Below are positions 55,612 to 64,000 of a DNA stretch of 64,000 bases, piece by piece. The DNA lies in assembly GCA_963969395.1 (NCBI GenBank), contig OZ017796.1, positions 13,456,501-13,520,500 on the forward strand, read 5' to 3'. A program made the position numbers and the translations under genes. The DNA comes from Pseudoscleropodium purum. Its lineage: Eukaryota > Streptophyta > Bryopsida > Hypnales > Brachytheciaceae. The notes beneath the pieces were generated by a model that saw only the letters and a list, made by a program, of their open reading frames with translations, searched no databases and was not told where the DNA came from. Positions within the stretch are counted from its first letter, which is position 1; each line of letters begins with the position of its first letter.

Positions 55612-57293
55612 ATGCCGCCGCTACGTAGGGCGAGACCAGCGAGTCCCTCTGAAGGTGAGGTGAAGCTCCGGAAAGTCATTCTGGTTATTCCCTCCACAGA
55701 GCCGGAAAAGTCTCAACTCATGGAAGATCTCAAATCCATGGGTTGCCTAGGGTTTGCCGAGAAACCCTGGGGTTTTAGGGAGAAGAGAATGGTCAAGGAA
55801 CTCCTCGACAAACTGTCCAACCAGTTTGATAACACCGTGAGAAGATCCCCTAGCCGCTGGAACGAGGAACTATGGAGAGGTGTTTATCGTTTCCGGGCAG
55901 GAGGGTTAGGAATGGCAAACCGGAAGGATGAGTTCGTCCGGGGCAAATTCCAGGGGGCCGTCAATCCGAAGGACGGGTACGCGGTCGAGGATTGCGTGGA
56001 TGACCGACACCGTCGGCTTCTGCAGTTCTTGGTTCCGGTCCTTCACCCGGAAAAGCCGACCAGGGTGACGATCACCCTTGGCAACACCATTTTCGGTGCC
56101 CTAAGTGGTACCCGGAAAGTGGACTGGGCACGGATCATTTCCGATCTCGTGGCCCAGCTCATTAGTAGAGTTGGGAAGAAGAGGGCCAGTCCAGTGTGCC
56201 CTTACCTCTTCCACCTCTATCAGGAACACCAAGTCCTCACCAACGCGGAGGAGAAGGTGTGGAGGACTTAAGAAGTCCTCCTGAAGTATGGGGAGTCGAA
56301 AATGGATGACGAGGCCGAATCCGATTCCGGGTCAGACCGAGAGTCAAGCGAGGAAGAGGAGGAGCCGCCGATGCTGCCCATCAAGCGACAGAAGACGACG
56401 CCTCCCCACAAGCGCGGGACACCTCCCGGTCACGACAAACCGGCCCCGGAAGAAAGACCGGAAGTCGAGAAGACCGTTTCCGGGGAAGACACGGAAGTGC
56501 AAGATCCGTTCAACGGCCTCATCAACCTCCTCTGCAACATCAGGGCGGATTGGGAGGTCAAGCACAGGACGCTTTCGGCGATCGAAAAGTTGGTAGATGC
56601 GCCACTGGACAGTAAGTTGGCGGAACAGGTAGCGGAGTGCATCACCAATCCGGAAGAGACCTGGAAACAGGAAGCGGAGATTCACCGGCTGCAAAAGAAA
56701 GTGGACACCCTGAAGGCAACTCTCTTTGCTTATCGGGAAGATGTGACGGCCACCCGGGAGATGGCGGAGGAGACTCGGAAGATAGCCGAGCAAATCAAGG
56801 CCACCTTGGGAGCGACCGGAACGGCCGCCACCAAAGCGAAGCTCTTCGACGAGAAGATGCACGAGGAGAAGAAACTATCCGGTTCCCGGATGGTCCGGAT
56901 TCTCACCGACTTTGCTGAGCAGGTGGAGACAGTGATGATAGAAGGGAGGAAGGCTGTGGACCGGATTGAGGAAAGCAGCCGGAAGCTGACTGGAGCGACG
57001 TGCTCCAAGGGGATACATCTCTCGGACCTCTCGCTACCGGATATCTTTCTAGATGCGACCGTTCCGAAGGGTGGGAAGGATTGGACTCCCGAGTCCAAGA
57101 AGTCTGCATGGACTAAGACTCCGGGCACGAGACCGGGTAAAGCAATCGTCCTGGAGTCTTCACCCGAATCCAACTCAGGACCCCGGTTTGTAACCCTATG
57201 GAGGGGGAACGAAACCGGAACTTGAATGAAGTCTTCGAGCAGCTGGATCCGCAGAACAAAAGTCTGACAGTAGGATCTTGGGTTGTAGAGTAG
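55612..57293 (+). pseudogene. LTR-ORF copy F, stop at codon 220 and 3' frameshift
   Basis: ATG at 55612. TAA at 56269-56271 is codon 220, the same codon as the TAG in copies C and D but derived from CAA (copy B has ACT-CAA-GAA). One extra codon (GAGCCGCCG) lies in the acidic linker. A short insertion near 57175 shifts the frame, so the coiled-coil ORF ends at 57225 instead of the homologous stop at 57291-57293. Confidence 0.88.
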
Positions 57294-57562
57294 ATAGGAT
57301 TTTGATTTCAGTTAGGAGTAGGAGTGGATCCGGATCCGGATTTGGCTCAACATTATTAGGTTAGACCGGAAGTTAGATTAGGGTGGCGGCGGACCCCCAC
57401 GGGTTTTCCGCTCCTTTTTGTACTTTTAGGGTTTTTACATTTGGTATATAAATCGGTTCCTGCGATGGAAACTGGGAGTCTTCATTTTGCAAATCTCTTG
57501 TGCCTTCCCCTTCTCCTCATTGTGTGTCTCTCTCCAGCGCGACAGGATTGTATGATGTGGAG

Positions 57563-59674
57563 TGTCGCAGCTTAGAATTTTGATTTTCTTAGTATACACC
57601 CAAATAGGAACGGAAACTAGTCATTAGCTAACCGGATCCGATTAGGTGGGGAAGGAAAACTCAGAATTAGCACGGAACGTGAAGTAGTGGGCTTCTTGGA
57701 TCTAATCCGGTCAGGAGTAACTAACGACGGACACGGAATGTAACACGGATTAGGTCTAGGACCGGATGATGATGATGAACCGGATTATGATGGTAAACCG
57801 GATTCATGATGACAAACCGGAAAGGGTCCAGGGACTATAAAAGGAGGAGCTTTCACTGTTGCACCCCCTTTTAGAAACTCGACCTTGAGCATGCGCGGTT
57901 GAGTTTTTGTCGTTTGTGCGTCTGAGCGTTTGTGTTTTGTCTGTTCTGCTTCCGGTTGAGATCGGAGAGAGGAAGTGAGGAACGGGACGTGCGGCTAGGA
58001 GAGAGTGAGGTAGATGTGAGTGGGAATGCCTCAGCTACGTAGGTCGAGGCAAGCGAGTCCCTCTGGAGGCGAGGTGAAGCTCCGGAAAGTCATTCCGGTT
58101 ATTCCCTCCACAGAGCCGGAAAAGGCTGAACTCATGGATGATCTCAGATCCATGGGTTGCGTAGGGTTTGCCGAGAAACCTTGGGGTTTTAGGGAGGAGA
58201 GAATGGTCAAGGAGCTCCTCGGAAAGTTGTCCAACCAGTTTGACAACACCGTGAGGGGAGCTCCCGTCAGCTGGAACGAGGGGATGTGGAGAGCGGTTTA
58301 CGGTTTCCGGGCAGGAGGTTTGGGAATGGCGAGCCGGAAGGATGAGTTTGTCCGAGGGAAGTTCAAGGGAGCCGTCAACCCGAAGGACGGATACGCGGTC
58401 GAGGATTGCTTGGACGACCGACACCGTCGGCTCCTGCAATTCCTGGTTCCGGTTCTTCACCCGGAAAAGCCAACCAGGGTGACGATCACCCTGGGCAACA
58501 CCATTTTCGGTGCCCTCAGTGGTACCCGGAAAGTGGACTGGGCACGGATCATTTCCGATCTCGTGGCCCAGCTAGTTAGTAGGGTTGGGAAGAAGAGGGC
58601 CACTCCAGTGTGCCCTTACCTCTTCCACCTCTATCGGGAGAACCAAGTCCTCACCAACATAGAGGAGAAGGCGTGGAAGACGCAGGAAGTGCTCCTGAAG
58701 TATGGGGAGTCGGAGACGGATGACGAAGCGGAATCCGATTCCGACTCAGACCGGGAGTCCAGCGAGGAAGAGGAGGAGCCGATGCCGCCGATCAAGCGAC
58801 AGAAGCTGACGCCTCCACACAAGCGCGGGACGCCTCCCGGTCAAGACAAACCGGCCCCGGAGGAGAAACCGGAAGCCAAGAAGACCAATTCCGGGGGAGA
58901 TCCGGATATGCAAGATCCGTTCAACGGTCTGATCAACATCCTCTGCAACATCAGGGCGGATTGGGAGGTCAAGCACAGGACGCTTGCGGCAATCGGCAAG
59001 TTGGTGGGTGCTGCACCGGACAGCAACTTGGCGGAACAAGTGGCGCAATGCATCACGAATCCGGAAGAGACCCGGAAGCAGGAAGCCGAGATCCGCCGGT
59101 TGCAGGAGGAGGTAGATAAACTGAAGGCAACACTTTTCGCCTATCAGGAAGACGTGACGGCCGCTCGGGAGATGGCGGAGGAGACTCGGAAGGTGGCCGA
59201 GCAGATCAAGACGGTCCTGGGAGAGACCGGAACGGCAGCGGCCAAGGCGAAGCTCTTCGACGAGAAGATCCACGAAGAGAAGAAACTATCCGGTTCCCGG
59301 ATGGTCCGGATTCTCGCGGACTTCGCCGAGCAGGTGGAGACGGCAATGGTAGAGGGGCGGAAGGCAGCGGACCGGATCGAGGAGAGTAGCCGGAAGCTGA
59401 CGGGAGCGACGTGCGACAAAGGTATTCACCTTTCGGACATCTCTCTACCGGACCTCTTTCCGGATGCAACTATGGCGAAGGACAGGAAGGATTGGACTCC
59501 TGAGTCCAAGAAGTCTGCACGGACTGGGACTCCGGGCTCGAGACCGGATATTACCATCGACTTGGAGTCTCCACCCGGACCGAATCCTGCGGAGGGGGAA
59601 CGGGTCCGGAATTTGAGTGAAGTTTTCGAGGAGCTAGTCCCGGAGGTCGGAAGCCCGACGATAGGATCTAGAGT
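57563..59674 (+). mobile_element. LTR G, 3'-truncated at an inversion junction
   Basis: It begins TGTCGCAGCTTAG inside LTR K/F (preceded by TGGAG) and follows LTR C closely, including the TATAAAAG box, until AGGATCTAGAGT at 59674. There it joins the inverted copy of 39055 with a 2-bp GT overlap. The last about 1.2 kb of the LTR are missing. Confidence 0.88.
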
Positions 59675-59768
59675 GCATCACGATCTTCAAATGAACATTG
59701 AGTCTTTCATATTTTTTAATGAAATTTTGATTAGATTTGAAAACAAAGAAAAAGAATCAATGTTTTAA
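58026..59768 (+). CDS. LTR-ORF copy G, stop-free, with a chimeric C terminus
   Basis: This is the second stop-free copy: CAG is intact at codon 220. It is almost identical to copy C for about 549 codons, up to SPTIGSRV, where the LTR is broken. The frame then continues into the inverted AT-rich DNA for about 30 codons (HHDLQMNIESFIFFNEIL...) before TAA. The added tail is accidental. All recognised regions are present: N-terminal domain, acidic run, IKRQK patch and coiled coil. The TATAAAAG box is at 57836-57843. The polyadenylation region and second TATA box of the LTR are gone, so expression is uncertain. Confidence 0.75.
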   Translation: MPQLRRSRQASPSGGEVKLRKVIPVIPSTEPEKAELMDDLRSMGCVGFAEKPWGFREERMVKELLGKLSNQFDNTVRGAPVSWNEGMWRAVYGFRAGGLGMASRKDEFVRGKFKGAVNPKDGYAVEDCLDDRHRRLLQFLVPVLHPEKPTRVTITLGNTIFGALSGTRKVDWARIISDLVAQLVSRVGKKRATPVCPYLFHLYRENQVLTNIEEKAWKTQEVLLKYGESETDDEAESDSDSDRESSEEEEEPMPPIKRQKLTPPHKRGTPPGQDKPAPEEKPEAKKTNSGGDPDMQDPFNGLINILCNIRADWEVKHRTLAAIGKLVGAAPDSNLAEQVAQCITNPEETRKQEAEIRRLQEEVDKLKATLFAYQEDVTAAREMAEETRKVAEQIKTVLGETGTAAAKAKLFDEKIHEEKKLSGSRMVRILADFAEQVETAMVEGRKAADRIEESSRKLTGATCDKGIHLSDISLPDLFPDATMAKDRKDWTPESKKSARTGTPGSRPDITIDLESPPGPNPAEGERVRNLSEVFEELVPEVGSPTIGSRVHHDLQMNIESFIFFNEILIRFENKEKESMF

Positions 59769-61972
59769 CTTTCAAATTATATATGGCTATATTTTTCCTT
59801 TAAAACATAGAAAAATTCGTTACTTGAGTTGCTTAAGTAGAATACATTATACACTTATACATGTGCTATATTTATTTTGAAGGGTAATTCCAATATTCTT
59901 ATTTCAGATGTTTTTAAATATTAATTTTAAAAAAGAGGGTTCATTGTTTAAAGATCTAAAAAATTGACAAACATAATTTCTATTATAAATAGGAATTGAA
60001 TTCGGAATTCGAATTTTGAAATGATTGAAATGAACAAGATATTGATTATAAAATATTTCTTTGTTTGAGTTTTCAAAATGAATTTACGAAACAATTGCAA
60101 ACTTTTGAACTTAGGTATATGATATTGTTTTCGGTTTGTACTTTGTAGAATATAATACTTTAATTTTAATCCTAAATAAATGAAAAAATTTCACATGAAT
60201 GAAATGTTTCTATGTATTGCACAAAGATTTCTACCAATTACTATGATAATTAAATACATTGTTACATTTCATAAAATATTCTATATAGAAAGAAAAAATC
60301 ATTTCAATTTTCAATCATGATAAACGATGTCTTCTACTCTTTCTGTTATCTGTTTGTTTTGTATAACATGTACATTGTACAATCTTTGAGAGTAGGGGAG
60401 TTCATTTTTGACTCTCATTGAAATAGAAAATATATTTCTGTTTGGATTTTGAAATCATTATCACATTATGTATTCTACGGTCTTGCAAAAATGCATTTTG
60501 TTTCTTCCTTTGAATCCTTTTGATATTTTCTTTTTTTTCATTTGCTTTCTCGTAGGGCTCTTGTTCTCTTGTTTTCTTCATTTGACTAGCCTATTTGGCT
60601 TGGCTCTTAGTTTTTTTTTTTTTAATGCAATGGTTTACGCATATGTTATACAAAAAAAATATTATTTATTTAAAATTAATATAGAAAATGAACAAACGCA
60701 TAAAGGCATTGAATGCTTTCACATTTAAAGTTATAAATCTATCATAAATCACTCTTGCAAATTTGAATGATTGAATCGAAAATTTGAAAATGTAATTACA
60801 AGAGCTTTCAATTCAATCAATTGCATAAATCATAAATGTTGAAATGCAACTCGTATGAGTTTAGCATCTATGAAGATTAATTCATGTCATCCACATGCAA
60901 TTTTTCAATTTAATAAAATGCAATTGAGTACTTCAATTTCTTTCCCTTCAATTGTCCAAGTAACATTCACTTCATATCTTTCTCTATTTGTTTATTTAAT
61001 TTTTGGGAACAAATGGAGAAACCATCTTTGTCTATATTTGCACATGCACTCTTATTTGATTGATGAAAAATAGATCTATGAAATATATAATCATTGATTT
61101 GTTCATGTTGATTTATCTAATATATTTTATATATGTATATATATTTATATATATATATCATTAAAGGAGTATGGAAGACAAGATTGACAGATTGTATTTG
61201 AATGTTGTTGATTTTGAAATGATTTAGTACTATATCATTTATAAGAATATTATAATAGTATTATGTTATAATATTCCTAAAACAATTGCAACAAATATTA
61301 AAATACATGCTAAGTTAGGTTTGTTAGCCTACCAATTGTTCATTAATAGACATAATTGAGTAGCCCCCTTAAATGAAACACTCAATATCTAATATCTTAC
61401 AATCCAAATGGTGGATTTGTCTAAAATTTTTTCCACATCTTTTCCAACTAATTTACTACAAGATCCTACGGTTACATATGCTCAAAAGGATTTTTCTTCC
61501 AAGACTTGGTATTTGCACTACTACTAGTAATTTTGAAGTGTTTTTAGTGAAAAGAACTTTAGAAGTTAAACATCTATACCATGAGATTTTGAAAAAAGAA
61601 CAATTTGCTTCATTGGGGATAACTATAAGTCCATGCTCTTTTTCAATAGCCAAAACACACTTGCAAGGACTTGGACATTTAGCGGTTTACTAAGTGATTA
61701 GACGTCAACTAATTCAATTTAATAGTAGAATTTTTATTCAACTACCTTCTTACAATTGCTTTATATACAATGCAACGTGAATATTTGGGTACATATATTA
61801 AAAGTCACAATCCTTTCGTGAATTTTTGCACATTTTAGCTTATATCTTTGTACAAAAATATCATTTACCAACAATTCATAAATTTGGTCATATAGGAAGG
61901 CTACCTTTTTTAATTTCAAATTTTACATTGAATGAATGAAAAGTTAGTTGAACTATATAGTGCCATGAAGAC

Positions 61973-62481
61973 TGTCGTAGCACAGGGCAGGTCAATTCCC
62001 CATTATACTCACAAAAATCGCTCTAGAGTATAACTAAGTGACTCTAAAGATCGAACCCACGAGATCCTGTGAAGTATCTAGCTCTATTAACCAGTTAAGC
62101 TCAGTCAGTATCCCAATCTTACTTTCCGGTCCTAGATCTAGAACCAAAAATACCACCACACCGGATAACTATAGACCGGATTACTCCTTCTTCCGGTCCT
62201 ACTAACGATCCGGTCTGTACAAATACCCCAAATCCCAGGATCTCACAACTTCCGGTCCTGGAAATCCGTCCTGACCAATCCGGTCGGGATGGTCATCCTG
62301 TATTCGTAATCCTATCCGGTTTAGTTTTGCCTCTGTTTCACCATCAGAGGGGTCCCCGCTTAATTTTGAGAGTGGTAGGCCCACCACTCCTTCCGTGACT
62401 TATAGTGGCTGAAGACCCACTGTCCTACTTCCTAAACTCCTAAGCTAATCCGGATCCGGTTTGGTCCTTCACAACAACCCA
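61973..62481 (-). mobile_element. 3' part of LTR B, inverted duplicate
   Basis: This is the reverse complement of 36247-36755, including the diagnostic GTGCTACGACA end and the ACCCA (TGGGT) pentamer next to the nested LTR. It exists because the inverted duplication copied the nested B-C structure, not through a new insertion. Confidence 0.9.
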
Positions 62482-64000
62482 TGTCGCAGCACAGGGCAGG
62501 TCAATTCCCCATTATACTCACAAAAATCGCTCTAGAGTATAACTAAGTGACTCTAAAGATCGAACCCACGAGATCCTGTGAAGTATCTAGCTCTATTAAG
62601 CAGTTAAGCTAAGTCAGTATCCCAATCTTACTTTCCGGTCCTAGATCTAGAACCAGAAATACTACCACACCGGATAACTACAGACCGGATTACTCCTTCT
62701 TCCGGTCCTACTAACTATCCGGTCCGTACAAATACCCAAATCCCAGGATCTCACGACTTCCGATCCTGGAAATCCGTCCTGACCAATCCGGTCGGGATGG
62801 TCATCCTGTACTCGTAATCCTATCCGGTTTGGTTTTGCCTCTGTTTCACCATCAGAGGGGTCGCCGCTTAATTTTGAGAGTGGTAGGCCCACCACTCCTT
62901 CCGTGACTTATAGTGGCTGAAGACCCACTGTCCTACCTTCTAGACTCCTAAGCTAATCCGGATCCGGTTTGGTCCTTCACAACAACCCAGATAGCAATCC
63001 GGGTCGTAGGTCACACAAAGACCCCACACTCGATCCTCTCGTACTACAACGACCTTGATGCTACTTCCGATCCGTGCGAAGACAGGTGGTTACAAGTGCA
63101 CCCGTCCGTTCCAACATCAACTAAAGTTCTTCCGTTACCCATACGGGTGGTGAGACCTCACAGGAGATCGGACACTCGACCGGATTTCCCACCCGGGAGT
63201 TCTAGCGCAGCTAAGGAATCCCTCCCTACCCGCCTAGCCTAACAACGGCTTTCTCACCCGGAATCTCAAACTCTAGACGTGCTGAGGAACTAAGTTCACT
63301 CCCAACTCTTCGGTACCTACTCACATGCACCTTGGATCGGAAAATAAACACCAAGGGGAGAAATCACTTACAAACTAACTCGTACTATCCTAACTCCACA
63401 TCATACAATCCTGTCGCGCTGGAGAGAGATACACAACGAAGAGAATAGAAAGGTACAAGAAGTTTGCAAAATGAACAACTCCCAATTCCCATCTCAGGAA
63501 CCGATTTATATACAAAGGGTCAAAACCCTAAAAGCACAAAAAGGAGCGGAAAACCCGTGGGGGTCCGCCGCCACCTAAATCTAACTTCCGGTCTAACCTA
63601 ATACTATTGAGCCGGATCCGGATCCGCTCCTACTCCTTACTGAAATTAAAATCCTATCTACCCTACAACTCTAGATCCTATCGTCGGGCTTCCGACCTCC
63701 GGGACTAGCTCCTCGAAAACTTCACTCAAATTCCGGACCCGTTCCCCCTCCGCAGGATTCGATCCGGGTGGAGACTCCAAGTCGATGGTAATATCCGGTC
63801 TCGAGCCCGGAGTCCCAGTCCGTGCAGACTTCTTGGACTCAGGAGTCCAATCCTTCCTGTCCTTCGCCATAGTTGCATCCGGAAAGAGGTCCGGTAGAGA
63901 GATGTCCGAAAGGTGAATACCTTTGTCGCACGTCGCTCCCGTCAGCTTCCGGCTGCTCTCCTCGATCCGGTCCGCTGCCTTCCGCCCCTCCACCATTGCC
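62482..64000 (-). mobile_element. Solo LTR H (inverted duplicate of C), runs off the window
   Basis: It starts TGTCGCAGCACAGGG in plus coordinates and matches the reverse complement of 36246-34728. The second TATA box and the 3' end of the LTR-ORF are included; the rest lies beyond the window. Confidence 0.9.
63658..64000 (-). pseudogene. LTR-ORF copy H, 3' part only in the window
   Basis: The C-terminal 113 codons, open through the window edge, share the copy C residues GSRPDITIDLESPPGSNP. As a duplicate of C it should carry the codon-220 stop, but that position lies outside the window. Confidence 0.8.

Larger units (their letters stand above)
51910..57562 (+). mobile_element. LTR K/F, split by nested LTR E and cut by LTR G
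   Basis: It begins TGTCGCAGCTTAAAATTTTG at 51910 and runs to 52068, is interrupted by LTR E, then continues from 55339 to 57562, where LTR G begins after GATGTGGAG. The last about 950 bp of the LTR are missing beyond that point. It belongs to subfamily 2, with B and E. Confidence 0.88.
59673..64000. repeat. Right arm of the large inverted duplication
   Basis: Reverse complement of 34728-39055 without net indels. It comprises AT-rich DNA without a recognised gene (59675-61972), the end of LTR B (61973-62481) and LTR C (from 62482). The arm continues past the window end. The two arms are separated by about 20.6 kb. Confidence 0.92.

Overview
This window looks like plant (streptophyte) nuclear DNA. 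It holds two intron-bearing cytosolic ribosomal-protein genes, each with a plant telo-box (AAACCCTAA) near its 5' end, and the large ribosomal protein starts with the plant-type MVSGSG N terminus. The rest is transposon-rich: a Ty3/gypsy element primed by plant tRNA-Asp, CACTA, hAT and copia remnants. The species cannot be named from the sequence.

Layout. 1-13.6 kb: AT-rich DNA with two convergent genes, RPL13a (+, 5 exons, 208 aa) and RPS3a (-, 6 exons, 264 aa). 13.6-17.2 kb: an old, decayed solo LTR of a distinct family. 17.2-20 kb: AT-rich DNA with a small CACTA-type MITE. 20.1-29.6 kb: one nearly complete Ty3/gypsy retrotransposon (-) with PBS, PPT and gag-pol in one 1,910-codon frame broken by six stops. 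29.6-36.8 kb: transposon scraps, then a solo LTR (B) with another solo LTR (C) nested in it. 36.8-47.2 kb: AT-rich DNA, then a hAT transposase pseudogene split by solo LTR D. 47.5-51.9 kb: CACTA TNP2 remnant, hAT MITE, a second decayed LTR of the old family, copia remnant. 51.9-59.7 kb: LTR K/F, with E nested in it in inverse orientation and truncated LTR G joined to it. 59.7-64 kb: a near-perfect inverted copy of 34.7-39.1 kb.

Main result. The about 3.3 kb LTR of this retrotransposon itself encodes a protein of about 552 aa, which I call the LTR-ORF. The PPT lies between pol and this ORF and the LTR termini lie outside it, so it is in U3 and every solo LTR is a gene-carrying unit. Seven young copies (A, B, C, D, E, F, G) plus the edge copy H, and two old copies (I, J), all carry it. 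The old family has very different LTR DNA, yet the protein is recognisable along its length. The protein has a globular N-terminal domain, an acidic stretch, a KRQK-type basic patch, a proline-rich linker and a long coiled coil. It has no transposase, polymerase or protease motif that I can see. The LTR has one TATA box before the ORF and another after it, which suggests separate promoters for the LTR gene and the genomic RNA.
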